DNA of 31,621 bases from Silene noctiflora. Lineage: Eukaryota; Streptophyta; Magnoliopsida; Caryophyllales; Caryophyllaceae. Positions within the stretch are counted from its first letter, which is position 1. Each line of letters starts with the position of its first letter. Below, piece after piece: positions 1-10,290 of this stretch. The translations under genes were made by a program, and so were the position numbers. Where the stretch lies: contig VHZZ01010124.1 of assembly GCA_009801015.1 (NCBI GenBank), forward strand, positions 3,704 to 35,324, written 5' to 3'. A model generated the notes under the pieces. It was not told the origin of the DNA, ran no database searches, and saw only the letters and a program-made list of their open reading frames with translations.

Positions 1-1118
1 CCAAGATATCCACGCCCAACAAGACTGACAAAATACCCAGAAACTTGCATATAATGCACAAAAAATGTAGTGAAATGCTCAAAATCTCAAATAAGATAAC
101 AATGGTTCATATAATCTCATATAAGCTAATAATACACAGAAAATGTCCCTAATGCCCAAGATGTCCATGCCCAAGATGTCCCTACTATGACAACCCAAGT
201 CTGCCTTCGATTCTTCTAATACTCCCTTTGATTGTTAAAAATTGCAATATTAAATCAAAATAGCTTTGAAATTAATTCTAACCAACTACAACAATCAAAA
301 CAATCAATCAACACATCAACAAAAGGAAGGATGAAAGGTAGTAATGCTTTAGAAGTTTACTTGATATTTTGATTCTCCATTTAATCTTCAAAAATCGTGC
401 GCAGAAGGTGTTGAGGTTTTTGAAAGAAAGGTTTTTGATTTAGGGAAATAGAATTNTTTTAGGGAAATAGGATGATTTAGGTTTCTGATTTTAGGGAAAT
501 TGTTAGGGTTTTGGGAGAAATTGTAACTGTTTGATTTAGTTGGTAGGGTTTTGAAATCGTTTTTTCTTTTGCGTTTGAAATCATTTTTTTTTCTTTTTCT
601 TTTTAATTAATAAAAAGGGCCGGGTGGTGGGCTGGGTATTGTGTCAGGGCTGGGTATTGGGTATGATGTATTACCTCCAATGTATAATCCTATTTCTCCT
701 CTTCAATAGTTTTCGTTTTTAGTATGTAGAATTTTCAATTCTAACAATGCTTAACTTGTCTATCAGTCTATTTAGATTTTCTAGCGTCACATCTCTGCTA
801 CAGACCACATCCGTAGTCTTTAGCCCATTAATAAGATAAATAACCTCTGTCACTACTATGATATTACCCGGGCTTGAACACTTTATGACAGTCACACAAT
901 AGAATTATGATAGAGTTTGACACATGTTCTCAAATAATATTATTAATTAATACTAAAGTAATAATAACAATTATTAATTTGTTTATGAGTTGGACTACAA
1001 TACCTTAAAACTCTATAAGAATAAATGAACTACGATGGATAGGAATTACTACGTACATTCAAGGCTACATATTTTTTATTAAGATGATTTATGCTCTTTT
1101 TTATTTGTGTAATCATAA
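1..1118. other. AT-rich intergenic DNA, no recognised gene
   Basis: Apart from the leader-like stretch at 355-620, nothing codes convincingly. Positions 1-190 contain repeated short phrases such as CCCAAGATGTCC (about 157-180), an unclassified repeat that may continue beyond the left edge. Confidence 0.5.
355..620 (-). other. Leader-like segment of a possible minus-strand gene leaving the left edge
   Basis: Read on the minus strand, 620-381 is a C/A/T-rich tract with repeated AACCCTA-type motifs, as in plant 5' leaders. It is followed by ATG at 380-378, six further codons' worth of sequence and a GTAAAC donor at 360-355. I could not find a matching downstream exon in 1-330. It could be the 5' end of a gene outside the window or of a decayed gene. 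One N lies at 456. Confidence 0.2.
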
Positions 1119-1669
1119 CTAGTTTAGACCCGTGCAATAAATGTACGGTATATATAGTTTTTATTTTTAATAAATTATTTATCTAATAATGGAATCTTAT
1201 TAATTGCTCATCCTTCTCATTATTGTATTTTTCAATATTATTGAGTAATGTGCTGAAATGTATTTTAAAGAAAATATTTTTTTATACCCAAAGTTAATAA
1301 TTCCAATTTGTAAATTCCCTCAATTTTTTTTGTCATGGAAGCATGAAACGATTTACAATTTTGTTTTATACGCAATATAAGTAAGTCATTTTCAAAAAAA
1401 TAGCATCAATAAAAGATTTAGTAATTAATAGTTTTATATAATTTTATATAATTTTTTTTTTGTATTTTAATTAAAAGATTATACTTTAGAATTTTATTGA
1501 AAATAATATAATTTGATGAAAAAAATAATAATTTAAATGAAATAAATTATAATTATTAATTTTTCTTATTTAGTAAATGCACTTAAATTGTCATTAATTT
1601 CCTTATTTAAGAAGATGCTTTTTTGAGGGAAAAACTTTGAGATTACCTATTCTTTTAGTATATAGGGGA
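1119..1669 (-). mobile_element. Non-autonomous Helitron, copy A (551 bp)
   Basis: On the minus strand the element starts TCCCCTATATACTAAAAGAA and ends CTAG. The 3' end has a stem-loop (arms CCGTGCA and TGTACGG, one mismatch) followed by a short spacer and CTAG. It is inserted between host A and T with no target duplication. These are the Helitron hallmarks. Both ends match the copies at 2165 and 27824. It has no Rep/helicase and cannot move alone. Confidence 0.78.
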
Positions 1670-2164
1670 TTAATCACCATAGGCTATATGTCTATTATTT
1701 ATTCTTTGTCCTATAGTTTGATATATTGATTTTTGAAGTATAGAAATAGTTATTTGGTATCTTTTTGTTTTTAATGAACGGGTTACCTACATTCGTTCCG
1801 TCAATAAATGTATGACTTATGATTTTTCCTTTTATTGTATCATATTGAATTAGATATAACTGTATATAAATAGCTCCATGTATTAATCTATTCTTCACAT
1901 AAAAGTAGCAAATCAAGGTTAATTATGAGGTGGTTTTAGCTTGGTGATTACTCTCCATTACCACAATAGATTCAATAAATATAATAATATTTTGAATTGC
2001 AATTATGTTACAAAATTGAGTTTGTATATTCATGAAGTAGGATATTATATTATTATGCACTTCAATAAGTTTAAAAGTTTGGTGCTGAGGGAGCAATACC
2101 TTGAAAATTCCATCAAATTACGCATTGATCTTTAACACATTACATATATTAGTAATTAGTATAA

Positions 2165-2596
2165 CTAGTACAGATCCCGCGCCATTGCGCGGTATATAGA
2201 GTTTTTATTTTTTTAGTGTATTAAATTTGCACACCATAAATATTTAATATTTCTCTCTTTTGTATTTTGATATGAAACAAAAAAATTGAAATGGAAAACT
2301 AATTAAAGAGAATTAAGTTAAGGTGTGATTTTTTTTTTAAATGATTTTTTTTTTCACAAAACTAATAGTAAATACTAATTAGCAACTTATAGTTTATAGC
2401 TTAAAACCAATTTTAATTTATTTTAATGAAAAAATTATAATTATGAATTTAATTAAATGATTAGAGTTTAATTATAAGAATATATTCACTGAAAATATAA
2501 TAATGTAATGAAATAAAGTTTTACTTACCTTATTTAGCTAGATGCCTTTTGGAGGGAAAACTAAGAGAATTTTTATTCTCTTAGTAGTAAGGGGGA
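2165..2596 (-). mobile_element. Non-autonomous Helitron, copy B (432 bp)
   Basis: Same orientation and ends as copy A: minus-strand 5' TCCCCC, 3' CTAG. The 3' hairpin is perfect and GC-rich (CCGCGC, loop CATT, GCGCGG). It is flanked by host A and T. The interior is AT-rich and shorter than in copy A; no ORF is present. Confidence 0.78.
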
Positions 2597-2639
2597 TGTT
2601 ATCGCAGTTTTGGTACTGGCGATGTTTTTAACGTATATT

Positions 2640-2809
2640 CAATGGCGGAGCCAGAATTCTCAGTTAGGAGGGCGAAAAATTCCAGCGGGATGAATTGGTA
2701 ATGTCATAAAGTAAACCTCGGAAAATTTCGAAAATTTTAATTAAGAAATTTGAAATTCCCAATATTCAGCAGGGGCGACCACCCTGTTATCCCCATAAAT
2801 CTGCCACTG
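2640..2809. mobile_element. hAT-type MITE with 8-bp target site duplication (170 bp)
   Basis: The ends are CAATGGCGGA and TCTGCCACTG (reverse complement CAGTGGCAGA), a 10-bp terminal inverted repeat with two mismatches. The element is flanked on both sides by the identical octamer CGTATATT (2632-2639 and 2810-2817). An 8-bp duplication is characteristic of hAT transposases. The interior is non-coding. Confidence 0.75.
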
Positions 2810-2817
2810 CGTATATT

Positions 2818-4864
2818 AGTATAATTAGTATAATACTAGGTATCTTTGATTTTTATTATTTACCCACCCTCAACCCTTGATGTTCAGTTGCCAATCTTTT
2901 AATTTTGTGCGACTTATGATCTTATCAAATATGTGATGTCGTTAAACATGCATACAATAGTGATGGACATCTTGCGTTAGTAAAGAAAATTGGAAAATAT
3001 CTGGCTTATTGCATACCAAATATTTAATTACGAGTCATATAGATAGTGTTTCCATCTCATAACACCCAATTGTTGTTTTTGCATATACATACAATATATT
3101 AAAATCCCAAAGATTGTCAAAACTCAAAAGAGTCATATAAATAATGTTTCTTAAGGCCGGTATCATATCATTTATTTAGCTTACTATAAATATATGTATT
3201 ATGTATAGTTTCAGAAATCGCAAGTTTTTCAAAGTAAGTTTCAATATAGTCTTCCATGTGTAAGTGTATAACGCAAAAGCAAATAAACAAACGTATAACA
3301 TTATACTATTGGAGTACTTTGCATTCATCAGTCATCAATATATGTCCTCAACTTTGAGTTGTGTTCGTCATGTAATATTCATCATGAATATCAGCGTCTA
3401 TATTGAATCAAGTATTCGGGTTCTTCTTTTGCTACATTAGAGTAACCATAAATATGTTTAATAATGTGGGTTAATTTCCCGGTCTTACTTACACCAAAAG
3501 TAGTTGAAGATAAAGAGAGTTACATTGATTTTGAGTTCATACAATAATATTTACACGTGTTTGGGCCTATATAATTTTAGATACGGGCCATTGACGAAAA
3601 TTGTTTCGGTTTTTTTCCAATTTTTTTATAAATCACCTCAATTACGAATTGGTGGTAAAAAAGAAATCTAATGGTAAATAGAAAGAGTGTTTTGTACTGT
3701 TTCCTATTTGTAAGAAAGTGAAAAGATATGGGAGTTCAAGTTTCTCAAACTACTTATAATTAAAGTATTTATAAAAAAACAAAAATAATTCTATTAAGAT
3801 TAGAAAACTTGTTTTTTTAGAAAAGAGTTTAAATGGAACTGAAATTATTAGTTGAAATGTATATCATGTCAATGACAGACCTACCAATTAACTATTCTTC
3901 ATAAACTCAATTTTTTTAAGATTTGCATTGATGACTATAATGAAATAAATCAAAATGGCTCACTAAAGTGGTTGCGCTTCTTTCTTTTGTGAAGTATCGG
4001 TGCTTCGATGTAGTTCTCGACACAATTTTCATCTTGGGTCATTCAGAAACAACCTCTTTGTGTTGCTAACACAAGTGTAAATTCTAGCAAAAATTCTTTG
4101 CCCGAAATGTGAGTAAATAATAACTACATTTTACGACTATAAGATAACAGTATTTCCAGAGTGGTCACAATGAGCCAAAAGAGATTACATTTAGCCAATT
4201 TACACGAAAAATACCGTTGTACACTAGAATTGCTGAAAATTCAATAATCTCAAAATTACCTTCGGTATTTTGTTAACCACTACGCTTTGATGTAAAATAA
4301 ATCTTATCCTACATTCTTCTACTTTTCTTTATTTGTAATTACGTAGTATCGAATTTTGGATGGTGCCGTATTAAAATCCTTGGAAATATATCGCAAATTT
4401 TTGTTTCGATGGCCAATTTCGTCAAAAACAAATAAAATGGGGTTTTGTGACTATTTGATAGTCAAATGTATGTAATAACAATGGTCATGTTAGTGTTCCC
4501 GCTTATGTTATCTTATTTTTTAAAAGTGGTTACATTTGACTGTAAAATGATCTTAAAACCAGGCTTATTGTTTCAGACCAAAATAACTCGTCTAAACCGA
4601 GATGACCAACTCATACGGAATAGAAGTTTAACAACATCAACCAACATATTAACATTCTACTTCACTCCATCAACAACACACACGAATTAATGATGGTGCA
4701 AAATACACAAAACTTCTATAATGAACTAATTAGCTAAAAGAAATACTCGTGCTATTGCAAAAACTCGTAGAATTATAAAATCGTTTTACATAAAACTTAG
4801 TTCATTATTAAGAGCGAGTACACATTATTATTTTATTTCCTTGATGTTTGTCCATTTTTTCCAA
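2818..4864. other. AT-rich intergenic DNA without recognised features
   Basis: About 2 kb with no ORF that resembles a known protein, no clear terminal repeats and no RNA gene. It probably contains decayed transposon sequence that I cannot classify. Confidence 0.5.
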
Positions 4865-5065
4865 AACTCTCGACTTTGTCAAGACTTTTGTAGATTATTG
4901 GTAGTTTTGAGTGAGTCTTGTCTTAAGACTTACCAAAGTCTTGTCTCAAGACTACCAATAATCTTACCCTTAGTACTCTTGAGACAATAACAAAGTCTTA
5001 ACAAAGTCTTAAGTTGAGTCTTAAGACTCAAGTTAAGACTTTGGGTGAGTCTTGACTCTTAACCC
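4865..5065. repeat. AAGTCTT/AAGACTT hairpin-rich repeat
   Basis: The hexamer AGTCTT or its complement AAGACT recurs more than ten times in both orientations. One clear stem has 20-nt arms at 4892-4911 and 4945-4964 (one mismatch) around a 33-nt loop that is itself partly self-complementary. This could be the core of a foldback MITE or a degenerate satellite-like array; I could not define its ends. Confidence 0.6.
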
Positions 5066-5409
5066 CACACTCAAAGAAAATTATTCAGTAAACGGATCCC
5101 ATGTGTTTTTTCTTTGAAAGTAAGGTCAAGTTAGTAAAAAGCGAATTTGACAGAGTTTTAACATGAAAGAATCTTACTAATAATCTTACTCAGCGCTACA
5201 TTTCGAAGATTACTTTCCATGTAGAAAGATTGAGTCTAAATCATCCACTGATTTGCCGTATCCCTTACTCTCTCCCTATTCACAGTCAATGCTCATCAAA
5301 TCTTCCGACTATCTATCAGGACTATCACTCATTGGTCTTGACTTGTTCCCAATTTCAAACATCTATTGATACTTCTTTACCTAGTCACTTTTAATCCAAA
5401 CATCAAATA

Positions 5410-5685
5410 CTCCCTCCGATCCAGACAAATGGTAACATAAGGAAAATTGAGTTATTTGAGAAAATGTGGAAAAGTGAGGGGTAATGTTGGAAATTTTGAT
5501 TGGGGCCACATGAAATAAATTGTGTAATTGGGTGGTTGGTGAGTAGGTGAGGGAATGATAAATGTGTAAATAGGTATTGGGTGTAAGGGTAATTTTGTCA
5601 TTTTTCATGCCAAATAAAGTATGTTACCATTTGTGTGAATCGTCCGTTTTAGGTAACTGTTACCATTGGTGTGGATCGGAGGGAG
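5410..5685. mobile_element. Stowaway (Tc1/mariner) MITE, 276 bp
   Basis: The termini read CTCCCTCCGATCC from either end, the well-known Stowaway terminus, and the element is flanked by TA on both sides (5408-5409 and 5686-5687). The inverted repeat extends through ATGGTAACA. A second, diverged copy of the right terminus lies inside at about 5621-5645. The interior has no transposase. Confidence 0.85.
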
Positions 5686-5821
5686 TAACCCGATTGGAAC
5701 AAATCATAGTCAAAATGACTTGGTAATAACATATTTATAAAAATCCAATACAAAGGACTCAATCCAACCCAACATATATATCACACCTGTCTCGAGTCAC
5801 CTGACTAATCCATTTACCAGA

Positions 5822-5970
5822 AATGGTGGAGCCAGGATTTTAAGTCAATGGGGCGAAGTTGTAGTAGTATAAGGTAACCTCAAAAAAATTCGAAAATTCT
5901 ACCTAAAAATTTCGAAATGTTCAAACGCCTGTGGAGGCGTACTCCACGGGCGTCCAGGTCTCTATTCTAT
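5822..5970. mobile_element. Decayed relative of the 2640-2809 hAT MITE
   Basis: It begins AATGGTGGAGCCAGG, like the MITE at 2640, and shares the internal order of an AACCTC box, an AAATTCGAAAATT tract and a GGGCG-rich segment. The right terminus is not recognisable and no target duplication was found, so the copy is old or truncated. Confidence 0.5.
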
Positions 5971-6061
5971 ACGCAACCCTAAATGATCATACCTCGTTCA
6001 ACCCGACCCAAAGGTTGATTGCCGAGTACTATAACCATTATCCCGGAATACCAAATCCGAA

Positions 6062-6078
6062 TTGACTTGCCAAGTCAA
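6062..6078. promoter_or_regulatory. Inverted pair of W-box cores upstream of XLG1
   Basis: Two 8-nt arms, TTGACTTG and CAAGTCAA, flank a single C, so a TTGACT W-box core is present on each strand; a further AGTCA follows directly. W-boxes are bound by WRKY factors. The site is about 320 bp before the XLG1 ATG and just upstream of the pyrimidine-rich leader. Binding and function are inferred. Confidence 0.4.
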
Positions 6079-6149
6079 AGTCATTTACCCAATTAATGGG
6101 GCAAATTTAAGAGGTTGATATTTAACAGAAAAGCCGTGGAGAATGACAT

Positions 6150-6398
6150 AAATGTGGAAAATTGTGACAGGAGTCGTTCAAGTCTTCCTCTCAACTTCCA
6201 AGCAGCTTCAAATCTTCAAACTACGCGTTGCTCACTCTTTCTATCTAACTCCACAAATTCCTCTTTTTGCTTCTGCTTTCACACTCTTTTTCTTCAAATG
6301 GGTTGACAAAAGATCCCAACTTTTTTGCTGTTTAATGCATGTTTTTGAGTTACTAATTCTGGGTTTTGCAGTTCAGTTCGTGTTTGTATGAAAAATCT
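6150..6398 (+). promoter_or_regulatory. Probable XLG1 5' leader with a short leader intron
   Basis: A CT-rich stretch (about 6178-6297) typical of plant 5' leaders precedes the ATG. A good branch-point-like TTACTAAT is followed by TTTTGCAG ending at 6370, which looks like a splice acceptor. A possible donor is GT at 6302-6303, giving an intron of about 69 nt. Without removal of that intron the leader holds several additional ATGs. The transcription start was not determined and no convincing TATA box was seen. Confidence 0.4.
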
Positions 6399-6402
6399 AT
6401 GA
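6388..6402 (+). other. Minimal upstream ORF overlapping the XLG1 start codon
   Basis: ATG AAA AAT CTA TGA is a four-codon ORF whose stop shares the bases ATGA with the XLG1 ATG at 6399, in a different frame. It lies downstream of the putative leader-intron acceptor, so it should be in the mature mRNA. This arrangement could affect initiation or permit termination-reinitiation; neither is shown. Confidence 0.45.
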
Positions 6403-9400
6403 CAGGAGTTATGAAGAAGATGTTTACACCATCAAAATCAATGTCTGGTAATGATTTTCTGTATGATTTTGATCCTGATATTTCTATTGCATTAGAATAT
6501 ACAGGTTCTCCTGTTAATCATACTAGTATTCCTAAGGTTTTGCCACTTGATATCGGCCGCATTCCGACTGCTAAGGCTGCTGTTTCATTAGCATTGTTGA
6601 ATCATTTGTCATTGCCTGTTGTTGAGCCTGTTAATTATAAGAGTCATAGCACTGTTAATGATCTTAAATTGGGTAGTTGGGCAGCACATTCGGGGCGGTA
6701 TAGTTGTAGTGATGGTAGTGATAATGGTTATTCTGATGGCGGTTTTGATGAAATTGAAAGTGTAAAGGAGTTTGATGGACATGGTAACAATGGTGGAAAG
6801 TTGGATGAGCAGGAGGGTTTGCCTAAGTGTGGTTATGGGATTATTGAGAGTTCGGGTTCACTTGGGTTTACTAGCACTCGGGATGATTCACATGAGTTTT
6901 CCGAGAGTTCAGACATGTTGGAACCTCCACTTGATTGTCATGAGAGTTGTATGAGTCCCGGTAACTGCAACTCAGTTGATGAAAGTGGGTCGACAGCTCG
7001 AGGTTTGTCAGGCGTGGTTTGTTATGAGGATGAGGAGGAGTCTAATGGTGAACATCTTGATTGTAGGAGGAAAAAGAGGAAACCTGCAGTTACTTTCTGT
7101 GATCAGGATTCGGATGAAATGATTGATCGGGAAGAATCGTTGTCTGTTGATGAAGGTGTTTCTAGGGAGAGGCCCGTGCCTCAAAGACCAGCCAAAAGGG
7201 GGATGTGTTATCACTGTCATAAAGGCAATCGTTTCACTGAGAAGGAAGCCTGTCTTGTTTGTGATGCCAAGTTTTGTGTTCATTGCATCATTAAAGCAAT
7301 GGGGTCAATGCCAGAAGGAAGAAAATGCATTGATTGTAGTGGATTTCCTATCGATGACTCTAAAAGGCATCTGCTTGGAAGATGCTCCCGGGTTCTTAAA
7401 AGACTGCTAAAAGCTGAGGAAGTGAAGCAAATTATGAATAATGAGATTTCTTGTCCTGCCAATCAGCTGCCGCCAGAATGTATATATGTGAATGGAAGCC
7501 CCCTAAGCAAGCAGGAGTTAACGGAGTTGCGAAGTTGTTCGGATCCACCAACGAATCTAAAACCAGGAAACTATTGGTATGATAGAACTTCTGGTTTCTG
7601 GGGCAAGGTATTTTATTAATCCCTTGTGACATTACTGAAACTTTCCTGATATTGTATCATTTGCTAGTTTTGAACTTAAGATTCTGGCTCAATGAAACAG
7701 GAAGGACAGAAGCCTTGCCAAATTATCACTCCACAGCTTAATGTTGGATCGAAGATGAAACAGGATGCTAGCAACGGAAATACAAACGTGCAATTTAATA
7801 ATCGAGTGATCACTAAACAAGAGCTATGGGTGCTGAAGGTTTGACATCCATCATACGCTAAAAAATGGATACTTCATACTTGTGTGCACATCAACGACAT
7901 TTCTATACATCTAAAGCCCTTCTATTGAATGTTTGCAGTCATCTGGTGTTCAGTGTGATGGAGCTCTTAGTTTTTGGCTGGATGCAGATGGAACCTATCA
8001 AGAAGAGGGAATGAATCAAGTAAAGGGGAATTTATGGGGCAAGGTACAAGTTCTTATCTGATATGCCTTTAGTTTCCTGGTACTATACATTTAATGCAAA
8101 CTGATTCCTAACTAATCTTCCAGAAAAAGACAAAGATTTTGTGTACTCTACTTTCCTTGCCTACTCCTGAATCTCCAAATCCTAGAAGTCGATCAAAACT
8201 TACCAGTGATGAAGAATTTCCTTCATACCTCGAATGTAGAGCGTTCTGTAAAGTGCTTCTAGTTGGAAACGACAAATCTGGTACAAGTACCATTTATAAG
8301 CAGGTTAGAATTGTGCACATGCTTTATAAATTCTCTGACACCAGTTACGTAGTTACGTTAACAGCCTAAAATTCACTGAATTTGCTTTCTTTCATTGTAT
8401 CTTTAGTTTGGTGTAGTGTATGCACACTTTGTTATTTTCTCCCGACAGATCTCTTCTTTCATTACTTTATCCTACCTTTGCTGGAGCTATTTTGTCGGAC
8501 ATGGCTGTACCTTTTATCATTTTTCTTGTCGAACCCGCAAGTTTAAACGCAGCCGCCTTCTTGTAGGGATTCACATCTGTTGGCTAATAATTTAGGTTCT
8601 TTTCAGGCAAGGGTTCTGTATGATGTTCCATTCTCTGAAGAAGAGCTTCAGGATATCAAGTCAATGATTCAAAGTAATCTGTATAGATATCTTGGTAGAT
8701 TACTGGAGCAGCGTGAGGCGTTTGAGGAAGAAAGTTTGTGTATAAAGAGGAAGGGAAAGTCTATCGAAAAAGCCGGTCCTTCAGGTAACATAAGATGGTC
8801 TCTTCATCCATCATTACTCATTTTCCACTCCTGTAAACCAGCGGTATCTGTAACAGTAATTTATTCAATTTTTCTCTTTCCAAGTATAGTAGTAATAGTG
8901 TTGACCCATTTTTCGTACACGAGCGCGGAGAACAGTTAGAAAACTGGTGTCAGGAGGCTTTAAAATTCTTGGAATGATTTTTGAACATGGTTTCAAATCT
9001 CTTTTGGTGGAACCATCAAGTAATCATTGAAAGTGTGCTTTGTGAAATCTGGCAGATTCGGAAATGGGGGGTAAAAGTGATTACAGCCTAAGGCCAAAGT
9101 TGAAGGCATTCTCAGACTGGCTCATCAATGTGATAGTGGCAGGTAATCTGGAGATAATATTCCCAGCTGCAACTCGAGAGAACGCTCCGTTTGTTGAAGA
9201 GCTGTGGAAGGATGCATCCATTCAAGCTACATACAGCAGAAGAGATGAGTTCAGTCTACCCAGAGCTGCCAGATACTTTTTGGATAGGGTACACATTACT
9301 ACTCATATTTCTTTACTCTTTCTGTATCTTAAGCTTAGCAAATTTGCTGTATATTATCAAGAGTAAGAAATATGTATGTTCGTTTACACCGTTTCACGTT

Positions 9401-10290
9401 TTCAGGCCCCTGAGATTGCGCAAGTGGATTACGAGCCATCTGATACTGATATCTTGTATGCGGAGGGGATTACTTCTTCCAATGGTCTCAAATCAATGGA
9501 GTTCGTGTTTCCTCAGTCCACAAACGATACCTACAAGGACCCTGATGAACAGCCAGGTCCTGTAACCCGGTAAGCTTCTGGCATGTCCAATTATTCATCT
9601 CTTTGTTAAGTCTAAAATGCAAATTATCGACAATGCAAAAAAGATTGTCAAAAAAAAATATCCAAATTATCTGACGCGCCAGTATACCACTTGATTAATG
9701 AAAGCAGGTGCCAACTAGTCAGAGTAGATAAAAAATGCATTGGGGAGAAGTGCAAGTGGTTGGAGATGTTTGAAGATACTAATATCATCCTCTTCTGCGT
9801 ATCTCTGACCGAGTATGACGAGTATGAGTTTGACAGCAACGGAGATCTTCAGAACAGAATGTTGCAGAGCAAGAAGTTTTTTAAGAGCGTTATTAGTCAC
9901 CCAAGATTCAAGGAAACAAATTTCCTTTTGATCCTAAACAAGTACGACTTGTTGGAGGAAATGATTGAGCAATCATCCCTAACTCGGTGTGAGTGGTTTG
10001 AGGACTTCAACCCATTATACAGCCGCCAGCAGAACAAGCGCAATGGCAGCAGCTTAGCTCAATCAGCATTCCATCACATAGCCGCGAAATTCAAGAAGAT
10101 TTTCACAGAGGTAACAGGAAGGAAGTTGTATGTTAGCCGAGTGACTGGTCTGGAGGCGGATACTGTGGATGGAGCTCTGATATATGCAAGGGAGATTGTC
10201 AAGTGGGAGGAGGATAAGTTAAGCTTAAGCGTTAATGAATTTTCCTCGGAGAGTATTGATGTCAACAGCTCCTCCTACTCGCAACTGTAG
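6399..10290 (+). CDS. XLG1: Extra-large guanine nucleotide-binding protein (XLG1-like), 8 coding exons, 929 aa
   Basis: Plant-specific atypical G-alpha subunit. Known XLGs pair with the G-beta/gamma dimer at the plasma membrane, also enter the nucleus, and act in immune, hormone and root signalling. Coding exons: 6399-7607, 7701-7838, 7939-8043, 8124-8303, 8607-8784, 9056-9288, 9406-9569, 9708-10290; all introns are GT-AG and the phases close to 2790 nt. The N-terminal part is variable and acidic, with a basic NLS-like RRKKRKP at about residues 223-229. Next is the XLG cysteine-rich region, residues 270-313, with four CxxC pairs and the signature [11 protein letters not shown]. The G-alpha-like half begins near residue 525 with a degenerate P-loop GNDKSGTST (532-540) and carries NKYD (G4) at 813-816. 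The cysteine region ([19 protein letters not shown]) resembles XLG1 more than XLG2 or XLG3; this paralogue assignment is from memory of the family and less certain than the family itself. The first in-frame ATG is used; in-frame ATGs at 6411 and 6420 are alternatives. Confidence 0.93.

Noticed and set aside
456-456. Ambiguous base N here and at 29502
   Set aside because: Both are single assembly ambiguities in non-coding DNA with no effect on the gene models.
1695-2135. Two small ORFs (73 and 64 aa) between and within the Helitrons
   Set aside because: AT-driven composition, no recognisable domain, and overlap with a transposon end.
4466-4690. 74-aa plus-strand ORF
   Set aside because: No similarity recognised, no leader or promoter context, low-complexity AT-rich neighbourhood.
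6115-6391. Two overlapping short open frames upstream of XLG1
   Set aside because: They lie in the CT-rich leader and putative leader intron, have no protein similarity I recognise, and fit non-coding leader sequence better.
8304-8606. Possible extra coding sequence read through XLG1 intron 4
   Set aside because: The GT-AG intron joins GTSTIYKQ to ARVLYDVPF in frame exactly as in other XLGs, so the read-through is an artefact.
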